NCBI RefSeq assembly: GCF_021347895.1
Contig: NC_067126.1
Coordinates: 30,640,482-30,704,481, forward strand
DNA length: 64,000 nt
Source: Acanthochromis polyacanthus
Lineage: Eukaryota > Chordata > Actinopteri > Pomacentridae
Reading direction: 5' to 3'
The notes beneath the pieces were generated by a model. The model did no database searches. It worked only from the letters and a program-made list of their open reading frames with translations, and was not told the origin of the DNA. The position numbers were made by a program, and so were the translations under genes. Of the stretch, positions 1 through 11,320 are shown piece after piece (the first letter of the stretch is position 1; each line of letters opens with the position of its first letter).

Positions 1-3000
1 GACTGAAATGACAGTGTAGTATATCTAAAACAATACAGACTCAACGTGGTGTTTTAATAATTTTATTTAATTACAGCATTATTACAGAGTTTACAGTATT
101 AAAATTGAAAATTTGTTTCTCTCATGTGTTTCTGAATGATACTGGTGTAGAAAAAACGCACATAAATCACACATTAAAAGAGGTTGTTTACTGGTTTCCA
201 CAGGTTTCAGGCTCCTGATCCTGTGTTTTGTGGTTCCATGGCAATTGTGCCTTCAAAGCCATTTTGATTTGAATCATTTTTGGGGTATGTGTGTGTGTTT
301 CAAATGGCGCAAGTTTTATCTATGTATTGGCATTCTAAAACTATTTTTTTCAGGATGATTGCTGCATGTTTGCTGTATTTTGTCCATTGACAAACATTGC
401 TATTTATCCGCTTTACTCTAAGCGGTTTGCTAAAATAAATGCAAACATATTACTGGAAAGCAATTTGACAGAAACCCTATTATCAGGGAAAAAACGAAAG
501 GTTAATTGATGCACTGTCATGTTTTCGGGTATTCAAGCTCAATTTATTTGTACGACAGTGAAGAGGATAGCTTGTCAGTTTTTTTGGTTGTTTTTTTTCC
601 CCATTCCTTTTGCTTGGTTCAGACATTTTCTCTGTGAAGGTGGCACAAGCCGGCAGAGAGCTGGTTTTTGCCCTGTCGTTTCCTCAGCAGGATGTCTTCT
701 GGGAAAATCACCGGGAGGAGAAGGCCATGGGGGGAGGGTCTGACAAAAAAAAAACATACACGCAGGCATTACATCTCCAAAACACGCCGAGGTGTCGCTC
801 GTCTGATGCTGCCTACATGTGATTAAGCCTCTTCCTCTGAACAGGCTAGTCTGATGACCCCGCTGGAGTGTGGAGCCAATATGTTGTATAGCGCTCCTTC
901 TCCCCCCTTCCTCTCGTCTGTTTTTCCCTCCCCTCCGACAGATGCAGCAGATGACCATCTCAACAAGAATCACTTTCATGTTTGAGGCCACACTTTGCTT
1001 TGTGATGCTCCCTGAAACTGACATTAATCCACTTTTTCTTCCAAAGACTGACAAGAGCATGGAATGGAGGTGTCACACTTGCAGACAGTGGAGGGGGCAG
1101 TTCAGCTTTGACGGCCCCGCTAAAGCACTGCAGCTGCCTGTAACAGTCAGAGCGCTGCAAATTGGAAATCCAGAGGAGATCATCTGTAAAGAACACGTCC
1201 ACCAGTGGTCTAGGATACAGCCAAGTCAGAGAGGGGAGATGAGAGAAAGTCAGAACGGCAAACAGCCTTGTAATAAAGCCGAATAAAAGCATTCCAGTCA
1301 TTCTGGTGGAATATAATGACAAATTTATAGATAATTTTCCCTGGAGACACAGTCAAAACAATGCAATGTAGAACAGGTATTGTGTTGTGTCAAGTGTGGC
1401 CATTCAGCTGTTTACCAGGAATGTGTCGTTCACATCTTGCTGGTCTTCAAACAAAAACTCCCCATCGCTGTGACGTCTGCTGGGATCTTGAGTTTTACCA
1501 GGATCCATGAGTATTTACTGAACGTGTTGAGCAAATTGCATTACTTAAAGGAATTTGACCAGGTCAGATGCAAAGATTGACTACATGTATTAAAGTAATT
1601 CTTTTCTTTTGAAGGAACACATTGGCCTCTTAGCAGGACGACTCGTTATGAGTTCATTCAATCACTGTATATTATCTTGGGATTTCTGAGGTTTTTCTCT
1701 TACAGTACACACGATACAGCTTGTTGGGTTGATAAAAGGATCAAAAGTGTTGCTTATTCACAGCGCAGCTTGGGAACACACACAATTACATCATGTAATT
1801 TAATCGCTTTAATCACTTTATTGCGTGTTAGAATTGTTATTGCTGTAATTAAGACAAAGTGAAAACCTTTAGAAAGTACAAAATTTGTACTAATAACTTC
1901 AGAAATAAAAACTATAACTTCAATTTATCATGCATTGGATCATCATATATTTTACAAAATGTACCATTATTGTTATGCTATTATGCTGTTATGCATTATT
2001 ATGCTATTGATTGATTTTTTTTTCTATTAAATGCTGTTTATTTTAATAGCTCTACAGAAATCTTAAGTCAATTGTAAAGCTGTTCTCTGGTTTGATTCTT
2101 CCTGTCTTGTGGAACACCAGCCACAGCGACAGCTTTCCTCTGTGATCTGGGCTGAGATCTTTGCTGTTGGGTAGAATTAGTTGAGTCATTTGGATGCCTT
2201 GCTTATCTAATGGTTTGGTGATGGCAGAAGCCTTCAGCCTGCATTAAAGTCGACATCAGCCTACAAGAGAGACTGGCCCGGGAGAGAGGACTACAGTACA
2301 AACTAACAATGGCAGCTCCAGTTTTTTTATATTTATAGCGCCCAGCAGGTGTCAGCCACAGCAGTCTCTCTGCCCCCTTTGACACCCCATGGCTGCTGCG
2401 CTCCACCGTATGAAAGAAAAGCAAGGGGGAGGGTGGGCAGCTGCCGCCTGGGATTAGGTACCTGAATCCAATCTTGAGGAGCAGTGGGCTCCAGTGGCGT
2501 TAAAGTGTTTTCTGGAGAATTTCTCATGTTCCCCACTAGCTGATTATTTCCAGATTTTAGTTCTGCCTCAGCGGAGATGAGCTCCACACAGTTTTGCCAG
2601 TCGTGGTTAAGATGTAGCTTGACACTCACTGGCCACACTCAGATGGGTTGTGTAATCCCATTTAGGGAAGCATATCCCACAGGCAAATTATAATTCCGGA
2701 TATTAGCGTTGGTCAACATGTCTGAGCGCATTAAATGTAAACAATACATTTAAGACATTCTGTAGGTAAATTATGCCTTTGCTTCCGCCGTCAAAAAAAA
2801 CAAAGGCTTTCCGTTTCACCTCTCTTTGCCTTCGTCTTTCAGTGTCAGCACTGCTCTGTCTACTCTTGCTCATTAACCTTGCTTGTTCTTCCACTTCATA
2901 GCCCTGCTAATATGACCCCCCCACCCCCACCACCCCGAACCCTTAGAAGACTCAAAACCCCTTTGAATAACCAAAGGGAAGGAGGTACTTTTTGCAGTGT

Positions 3001-4984
3001 AACTGCACAACGACTGACTTCCAGCAGAAATCACTTAAAAAATGTGAGCTTTCACTCAACACAGCAGCCTCATATACAAGTGTGTGTTAAATAAGCTGGA
3101 ACTTCTCATCATTGTATTGACTTTTGAATTATAAGTCAAAAGTAACATTTGTCTGCTTCTCACTTATTCCAGATGTAAATACACTCATTTTGACAATCAG
3201 CTGTTTTCTCCTGTTAGTATCAATTTCAGCAAGTTTCTTGATTCTGTGTTTTGAATTAGATCTGCAGTTTTCACATGAGACATTCTGATTTGTCAAAGCA
3301 TTAAAACCAAAGGTCTAAATATTATTAACAATGCCTTTGTTCTATTTAAGTGTCCCAGTTAACTGTGATAGTGTGACCTTGAGCTTGAATGGACAATACC
3401 AAGAGCCTGAAACTGTAGCAGCTTAAAAGAATTCAGTCCTTAATATTTTTATCATTCACACCTTTGTGTTTTCTGCCTTTTCATGTCAGAGTGTCTCCAG
3501 TCAAAAGGGCTTTTAAGTGCGTGATGGTGGTGGTGTAGCTTTAACATTTTACATTTGGTTCACAGATTTTCACTATAAAAGATTTAGATTAAGACCAGAA
3601 TGTTTGATGAAATATGTGCTTTCTTATGTTTTATTCTTACAAGAATACATGTAAAATAGTGAAGTAGTTCACTCAATTTGTTGCTTTTCAGTGTTATCAT
3701 ACTCTGCCAGTGTCACTGTGTAATGTCATAGACAGTGTAGCACAATTCTACGTTAAATGACAGTTAAATAAATACGCTGCAGTATTTTTTAAAAATTCAC
3801 TGTGCATCTGTTGCTGCTTGATTTTGAGTCACTCTCCCCGATTAAGATGCTTTTTGCAAAAGAAAATGAAATGAAAATATGTTACACAGAGCATATTTTA
3901 AGAAAATCACAAGTAGTATGAAAAAGGGTGCTGTCACAACAAAAGCTATTTCCAACACAGCAAAAAAAGGTGTGTTTTTTTTATTCAATACTGTGCATCA
4001 AACTACACCATTACTGTAACCATTTAGTAGAAGCAAAAAAAAGCAAATTAACAAATTATTTTTGGATGGAGTTTATGTCTCCATATCTATCTAGCCATTC
4101 ACATCAAGACATAGATTTTCCTTCACATCTCACTTAGTGTCACATTTTCCCTGATCAGGAACTTTCAATATAATGCTTGTCGCATTATATTGAAAGTCTT
4201 CAGCCTTAGTATCCTGCTGCAGCGATGTCCACCCGAGCGTGACTGATGTGAGATTTGCGTTTATCCCTTATTTTTGATTGCAGGACGGTGAGTTTGGTGG
4301 TTTCCCAACCTGACGCTGCTTCATATTGTCTCATACCGTTTCTTCTTCCAGGTAACAAACCCAATGTGTCTCTTCACATGACTTGACTTCACATAGATTA
4401 TGGAATTATAAGCTTTGTGCTTTTGAACACTTTGACACTGTGAATGAGGACACACAGCACGCACCGATTACTCTTCATTAGGAACAAGGTGGGATATTGT
4501 GAGCAGAAGATTTTCCAGTGAAATCTGCTCTCAGTGCCGACATTCACGTCAAGTCTCGTTCAAACGGCGCTTTCTAGTTTCGTTCAAACATGGGGGATTA
4601 AAAACACAGGGTAAAATGAACGTGCTTGAAATTTAGCAGGAGGGGAAACTCATTAGAACAATACAACTGTGCATTTTCTCGGAACTTTCAGAATCTTTTA
4701 AGGTACAAACTAGCAGATGAATAAAAGAGTGGCACCTATAGACAGTCATAGAGTTCTTTGTATTGGGCTCACCAGTTGATTGCCAAGTGATCCCTGAGTA
4801 GGTGCAACACATCATTGCTTATGTGCTGGTTACCATAGCAACTGCACAAGCAAGGCTTGGGTGCTGTCATTACAATTAACCCCTTTCATCTTTTTACATT
4901 TAGAATATTTCTCGTCATGTAATAAAGACACAGCCCCCTCACCCCTTGCATTTATTGTCATGTCTTGTATTTTTGTCTATGGTG
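1..4984. other. Intergenic sequence, no gene recognised
   Basis: Apart from the hairpin at 4161 it holds only short open frames with no protein similarity I recognise. A C-rich stretch lies near 2911-2940. It is downstream flank far from grb14. Confidence 0.6.
4161..4197. repeat. Perfect hairpin, 16-bp arms with a 5-base loop
   Basis: ACTTTCAATATAATGC at 4161-4176 is followed by the loop TTGTC and then its exact reverse complement at 4182-4197. It is an isolated palindrome with no coding frame around it. It could be a remnant of a small palindromic element or a cruciform-forming site. Confidence 0.85.
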
Positions 4985-5603
4985 AAGTAAACATATGAAG
5001 AGCTTATTTGCAAAAACAGGTAAATCTGTTTGATAAATATTCATTAATAATAATAATGGATTAGATTTATATAGCGCTTTTCTGGCCACTCAAAGCGCTT
5101 CACAATGGATCCATTATTCATTCACTCACACATTCTCACTCTGGTGGTGGTAAGCTACATTTGTAGCCACAGCTGCCCTGGGGCAGACTGACGGAAGCGT
5201 GGCTGCCAATCTGCGCCTACGGCCCCTCCGACCACCACCAACATTCACACACATTCATACACCAGTGTGAGAGCAGCACTGGAGGCAAGATGGGTAAAGT
5301 GTCTTGCCCAAGGACACAACAGCACATGACTAGGCGAGAGCGGGAATCACACCGCCAACCATTCGATCATTGGACTCTACCACCTGAGCCACAGCCGCCC
5401 TGTTATTGTTTACTTGAGATAATATCAATCAAACTAAAGTTGAGTGGATTTGACTCATCAGAAAAATACATGACAAAATAGAGAAAAAATAAATTATTAG
5501 TGTTATTATTATTATCTCAAGTAAACAATAAAAAATGAATTTTCTGAAAATTTATAAAACGGAGTTACCTGTTTTTGCAAATGAACTCTTCATATGTACT
5601 TAC
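4985..5603. repeat. Nested inverted repeat flanking a SINE
   Basis: Outer arms at about 4985-5040 and 5549-5603 are imperfect reverse complements of each other (both contain CATATGAAGAG and TTTGCAAAAACAGGTAA). An inner perfect 19-bp arm pair lies at 5405-5423 and 5511-5529 (ATTGTTTACTTGAGATAAT and its complement). The SINE at 5043-5402 occupies most of the interval. It is best read as a palindromic non-autonomous DNA element interrupted by a SINE. Confidence 0.65.
5043..5402 (-). mobile_element. tRNA-derived SINE (teleost type)
   Basis: Read on the minus strand it starts GGGCGGCTGTGGCTCAGGTG, with an A-box-like TGGCTCAGGTGG. A decayed B-box region follows, then the GTGTCCTTGGGCAAGACAC block common in fish SINEs. 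The 3' part reads AAGCGCTATATAAATC and ends in a TTATTA-type tail at 5043-5060. No convincing target-site duplication was found. Confidence 0.75.
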
Positions 5604-6319
5604 TGCTGCTGCTGAAAGACCTCTCAATTGAAATGTAAGATTTGAATTATCATTTGACAGCTGACAGAACTAAAACTTGTGAGATTGCAGCTTGAAATGT
5701 GTTGCGTTTGCCGGGTGCAAGTGAAAGGAGAATGACAAACATTTTATATGTGATTCCTTTGACAATGAACAGCAACATTGCTGATGATCTGAAGATCATA
5801 ATTATTGTTAATATTAAACTTAATTTCAGTGACATCTTGGAGTCATTGCTGGAACAAAATCAAAACCTCGTACCCTGAGTGTAGTGTTAGTTTCAGCCAT
5901 CTGCTATCACAGTAAAACAAACAGAAATTGGCACAAACTATTTAAATATCACTTTTACCAGGACTGCTTGAATCTGATTATGACAACAGAGGTTTTCATG
6001 TGGTAAAATACTGACAAAGAGCAGCGATGAAAAAAACATTTATTATATTTCACCCTGTTCACCAAGCTTTTCTTTCTGTACTGTATCTAGCCAGAACACT
6101 GTGTAAGCCTTCAAACACCTAAAATTGCAGTGGCTCAAACCATGAACTTAGCATAGAAAATAGTGTAGACCAGCTCTAAAAAAGAAAAACAGCCATCACC
6201 ACTATGGGCATGACTCTTGATGGCACGTCACAATAACAAAGTCGTTGCAAAAATAGGCATTTGAATATCCGTTTTAAGAGGATGTGCTCCTCATCTTTCT
6301 CCTAGGTAAATCTTGCAAC

Positions 6320-7235
6320 TTAAAGGTGCAATAGGCAAAACAAATAATTATATTAAATAAAAATAAATTTAGTGAATTAAAAAAAACAAAACAGGAGAAT
6401 TGGAAAATATATAGTCTGCAGCTCCTCCCTTTCTGTTCTCTATTCCATGCCCTTCCCACCAGACGAGCAAAATGCTGACGCTAGAAGTCAAGATTTATTT
6501 GTGGCTTCACACAAAATTCAAACCTTATCAGTAAAAGTCCCCCATCTAACTTTTTACACGACCACATGTAACTCTCATTCTGGGCTTCATTGCTATTTCT
6601 ATTCCCTGACTCCCCGTTTAGGTTACATGTAAAGGCCTGTCTTTGGCTGATCATTTAAGTCGCCATTCTTCCTCCCTTTCCACTATTTGCAGTTTTCTTC
6701 ACCATGATACACAACAACAAAAGCTCTTGACAGCAACTCACCCCGCTGAAAATTAAACCAAAACTGAAAGGTTTGCAGAGGATTTGTGAGGATTCGTACA
6801 GTCGGGCATTTCTGCAAGTTCTGCTTTTTTTTTTTTTTTAATTACAGTGCTTATCATCTCGCATGCAAATGCTTCACCACAACCCATTCTTTTTTGCGGG
6901 AACACCAAACTGCGATTGACTTAAAGAAATGTAAACAAGACAGAAGTTTTTATTTTCCCTATGGCAGAATGATAGTGTGGTGCAGCCAGACCATTTTGTA
7001 TCACAGAATAGATTGGCAAAGCAAAACTAATATTCTCTCACCTGAACCAGGCAAAGCCCTGTGATTGACTAAGCTCTAATGTCACAGTTCAAATTTTATT
7101 AAGTATAAAAAAGGAAGCAAAAAACAGCCAAAAGTGTATGTCACTCTCTGACCACTTGAATTATGATATGCTGAAAGGCCAGCATGGAATTCTAGCCCAG
7201 TGTTGCTACAGACATACTGCCTACTCCAGCTTTAA
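6320..7235. mobile_element. Putative non-autonomous TIR transposon with TTAA target site
   Basis: The left end TTAAAGGTGCAATAGGC (from 6320) and the right end GCCTACTCCAGCTTTAA (to 7235) form imperfect inverted termini, each ending in TTAA. TTAA duplication is typical of piggyBac and Kolobok superfamilies. There is no transposase frame inside. Only the terminal 17 bases or so match, so this is a moderate call. Confidence 0.5.
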
Positions 7236-8254
7236 GTCACAGTATTGTTGTTTTGTCTCACCGCTGCCGATTAATTCAATTACTGCTCAGTAATCTGGCC
7301 AAATGCAGCAACAAAGAGGATAAGCTTTCTTTTGTGCACAGCAGAGCAGCATGACTAGCAGTCCACTGTCTAGATAAAAGAACTACAACCTGAATCTGAA
7401 TCAGCTTTGCAGAGCATTACAGCGAGTTTTATCCCAGTGTTTAGCTGTCCTGCTGCAGCTACTGTTTAGTTCATATTCATTGCACACATTGTTTTTTGGC
7501 TGCAGGCAGATGTTGTTACCAACAAGCTAGTGAACATAGCGGAGCATTTACAGTGGCTCGAGGAACTGTCGGAGACCGCAAACAGAACTACAAGACACAA
7601 TATCTGAGTCGCATTGATCAGGTGGCATGAAGCATGACTCCAGTTAAACAATAATGCTTCTCCATAACTGCCAGACATTGAGATTTTCAAGCGACTTCAC
7701 TGTATCAAATGCAAAGGTGAGACTGTTGTGTCCAACCAAAAAATAATACTTACTGCAAGTGAAACAACAGACTATTGCATTTAAATTAAAATATAATGCA
7801 CAGCTTAATATCACAATATAACATTACAAGAATCTAGTAAAGACGTTTTAAAGACACAATTAATTTTAATGTATTAACAGCACAACCGGCCTGCACTATA
7901 CGCAACAAATAAGTATTGTTTTATTTTTCAGATGTGTAGATGTGCACACTTTGATTTTCAAATAGATTTTGATGTAATTTTGTCTTTAATTATCTGTATG
8001 TAGTATATTTTTACACTTATATGGTCACTGGTGAACTCAAACTGACAGCAAAACTGCACCTGTAAGATTACCTGCAGGCTGAGGAAAGCTTTCTAATGTG
8101 TAACCATTGTTATTGTTTCATAACATAAGTTTTCTTCTTTAAAATGTGCAGTTAAATGACTTGGGTGAGTGATGACAAACAAACATAATTAGTAGATGCT
8201 GATTCGAGAAAGATACGGTGGAGAAAATCTTGGCGATATAGATGACTGAGTTAC
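7236..8254. other. Intergenic sequence, nothing recognised
   Basis: AT-rich sequence without repeats, RNA genes or credible coding frames by eye. Confidence 0.55.
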
Positions 8255-8513
8255 AAACCGTCGAAAAACAAAAAATGAGAGGTTATTTGATTTTTGTTTT
8301 AAAATACTAAAATTAAAATTGAAATATGAGGCGTTTTTCATTTTCATGATCATAAAGGGATATACGAAATATTAAAAATGCTTTTATTTTCATTTTATAT
8401 TTAGAATAACAAAAAATAAATAAAAACAGTAAGACACAGAAACGAAAAAAGGTCAGTTTTTGTTTTTTTTTCATTTTCTGAGACCAGAAGTGGTCATCAG
8501 GAAGTGTGGAGCC
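8255..8513 (-). repeat. Left arm of a widely spaced inverted repeat
   Basis: The reverse complement of this segment aligns along about 240 bases with 16402-16640. Both share GGCTCCACACTT, TGATGACCACTTCTGGTCTC, TTTCGTATATCCC, GATCATGAAAA and CAATTTTAATTTT. Identity looks around 80-85% by eye. It has no intact reading frame and could be a dispersed repeat or a long TIR. Confidence 0.8.
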
Positions 8514-8799
8514 AAACGACAACAAGATTCTCAGAGGGCGGAGCCAGAGAGCAGTGATTGGTCAGACTGACTGAGACTGTCTGAGGACGCCGCCGCGCCT
8601 CGGCCCAGCCGGCAGCCTGTCTGTGGGTGTTTGAGCGCTGAGAGGTTTGTGGATGCATGTGAACATGTCTGTGTTGAAACTGCAGCTTTTAACTTTGTGA
8701 CTTCCACTAAAAAAAATGATGAAAATAAGTTTGCCGGGGTTCTGACTGATAACACATTATTAAATAATGAAAATAATAGTTTACATGTTCCTGTAAACA

Positions 8800-9545
8800 A
8801 TCCTTTTAGGCCTACATTTCCTTTACAATGACTTCTTGGTATAAGTATTTTGTGTGGAATATACCAATAATGTTCAAGGGTTCTTCTGGGAATGTACCAT
8901 TAAACCAACCTTTTAGGTAAATGTTCCCGGATGTTGGGTAGAATATACCATCAGATCAACATTTTAGGTCTACATTGGAAGATTTTAGAGTACAATATTA
9001 CTCCAAACCATCCTTTAGGTCTACATTTAACATGGGATACTCCTTTACACCAAGATTTTTTGGCCTACATCGAAGGATTTTAGGTGGAATATTCCTTTGA
9101 ATGAACTTTTTAAGTTTATGTTCAAGGATGTTGGGTGGAATGTACCATCAGGTCTACAGTAGTGAATTTTAGGTGGAATTTTCTTCCAAACTGTCTTTTA
9201 GTCTACATTTAAGGATGTTTAGGATGGTATATTCTTCCAAACCAACTTCTCAGGTCTACATTTCAGGAGGAATATTTCTCCATACTAACTTTTTTGGTCG
9301 ACATTGAAGGATTTTTTTCTCAACCACTCTTTCAGGTCTATATTTGAGGTTTTAGGTGGAATATTCCTTTTAACCAGCTCCTCAGGTGTCTTTGAGGATT
9401 TTGGATGGAATACTCGGATTTTTGGTGGAATGTTCCTTTAAGGTGGATGTGTGAGGACTTTGTAGGTGGAACACTTCCTGAAACCAACCTTTTAGGTCAA
9501 CATTCAAAGATTTAAGGTGGAATATTCCTTTAAACCAACTTAAAT
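8800..9545. repeat. Degenerate minisatellite, period about 60 bp
   Basis: Around a dozen imperfect copies of a unit built from AGGTCTACATT, GAAGGATTTTAGGTGGAAT and ATTCCTTTAAACCAAC. Copies differ by small indels and point changes, so the array is old. There is no coding potential. Confidence 0.8.
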
Positions 9546-9689
9546 TTCATGTTTTGATCATTATCAAGTGAGAAACCTCAATCCAGACTCCTCATAATGA
9601 CGTTTGAGATTTATGCTGCTGTTATTTGTTTAGTCCAGACTAAATTTTAGCTGAACTAAAGACAGACTTTGTGATTTTTCTGCTTACAT

Positions 9690-9870
9690 GTGTTGTTGTA
9701 AACTTACTCTTTCAAATAAATACCTGCCTAACTCTCTAGAAACCAGCGTATGTCCTGTTTTTCTGTCGCTCCTCGGGGACCCTAGACAGCGAGGTTATAA
9801 TGTTTTTTGAGCAGCACGCCATACTATGACGTTTTTACAATAATGGTTCTACTATGGAACCAGTTTGACA
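9690..9870 (+). repeat. Segment paralogous to the left flank of the 29-bp satellite
   Basis: It aligns with 13669-13840: both read GTGTTGTT, AAACTTACTC, TTCAAATAAATAC, then GCTCCTC, CAGACAG-like sequence and CCATACTATGACG or CTATACTATGACG. Here only one or two satellite-like units follow, near 9805-9840. Confidence 0.7.
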
Positions 9871-10169
9871 TGTTCAGGCATTCTATGTGTGAAAACTCAG
9901 AGATTTCAGGTATCAGAAGGTGGTTTTCAACTTTCTTTGTTAACTTTCTGCTTCAACTTTAAATTAAATTTACTTCACTAAGCCAGCCCTCTGGACTTCC
10001 AGTAAGCTGTGTTTCTATTGGCTGTCCAGGTGGCTGCTTGGTGTTATCAGGAACACCTGAGCAACTCAGTGTCTTCCTGCTTTATGTCTGCAGTCAAACA
10101 TTTCCTCTGCTTCTCTTCACCACTGAACCGAGTTTGACTCCATTTCTTTAGTTTGTTCTTTTAAACATT

Positions 10170-10420
10170 GGGAAAGAAAATGAAAATTTTCAAACAAGCT
10201 GATAAAACATTTAAAAAACAATTAAACATTAAAAAGACAAAACATTTCAAAATCAAATCAGACATTACAAAAGAATAAAAGGTGAGAAAAGAGCAAAACT
10301 AAACATTTAAGAAGAATCAAACTAAAGACAAAACATTTGAAAAGACACCAGTTAGACTTTAGAAGATCAAATTAAACAGAACAGACAATAAAACGATCAA
10401 AAAGAGCAAAAACAGATACA
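10170..10420. repeat. A-rich low-complexity tract
   Basis: The plus strand is dominated by A with recurring AAACATT, CAAA and AAAAGA words. There is no frame and no strict period. Confidence 0.6.
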
Positions 10421-10739
10421 GGTCTTAAAGTGTTTTCTAGTCTGAAATGAAAACATCAAGTTGTTTCTTCAAACATTTCCTTTTTCTATGTTCTTGGTTT
10501 GATTGTGGACAGATTTACTAAGAGCTCATTTCAGAAAACTGCTTTCCAAATAAAGTCTACTAGTAGTTGAAGGCATTGATCAAACTAATGTTACCTTCTG
10601 ATCGCCACAAACTTTACTGTTTAGTGAAGAGAATCAAAGTTTGTTCAGGATTTCTAAAGAACCCACAGGTGAAGGTCTGAGAAGAACTCAGATGGATGTT
10701 CTAAATGTGAAATCAAGACTCATGGTCACAAGTTTTAAG

Positions 10740-10950
10740 GCTTCTGTTAACCACAAAGTTCAAACTAACAGCGAAGTACTTAGAAACTTTTAAAACTTCA
10801 GTCCTCAGACTGTCGAAAGGTTCAAACTAACAGAGATCTACTCAGGAACTTAGAAAATATCAGCCCTCAGACTGTCTCAAAGTTCAAACTAGCAGTGATC
10901 TACTGTGGGACTTCGAAAATTTTAGCCTTCAGACTGTGTGAAAGCTCAGG
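10740..10950. repeat. Minisatellite, period about 62 bp, 3-4 copies
   Basis: Copies share CCTCAGACTGTC, AAAGGTTCAAACTAACAG and GATCTACT, with starts spaced roughly 62 bases apart (about 10757, 10818, 10880 and 10942). The array is unrelated in sequence to the ones on either side. Confidence 0.75.
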
Positions 10951-11139
10951 TCCTGAGGACACGGGAGGTCTCGAGGCTTTGGAAAGTCTTGGAACTGAGG
11001 GTTCAACCCTCCAGCACAAAGGCTGAAGTCCAACCCCCTGAGAAAAGAGGTCGAGACGAGACTCGAGTTTTAAAAAAAAAACTTGAAAATGACAAAAAAT
11101 CAATGATAAATGCGCAAAAAAAAAGAACAATTTGTATCT

Positions 11140-11320
11140 TGGTGAGTAGCTCAGGAGGATAAGAGGAGAGACTACCAAGTGAAAGGTAGCAGCATCAAGT
11201 CCCACCACCAGCATTTTTCTTTCTTTGTCTAAGTTTTCAAAAAATTTAAGCAGGGTCTAGTCTTGTACCAGCAACCTGCAGCTCCATAGGCATATCCTTA
11301 ACTCACTGAGCTACAGATCA
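11140..11320. repeat. Pair of converging tRNA-like heads
   Basis: The plus strand has GTGAGTAGCTCAGGAGG near 11140 (A-box-like). The minus strand has TGTAGCTCAGTGAGTTAAGG near 11320 followed by GGTTGCTGGTACAAG (B-box-like). Both look like SINE heads or decayed tRNA-derived sequence, not functional tRNAs. Confidence 0.4.

Noticed and set aside
870..1286. 138-codon plus-strand frame and overlapping minus-strand frames
   Set aside because: No domain, splice pattern or similarity recognised; overlapping frames on both strands suggest chance openness.
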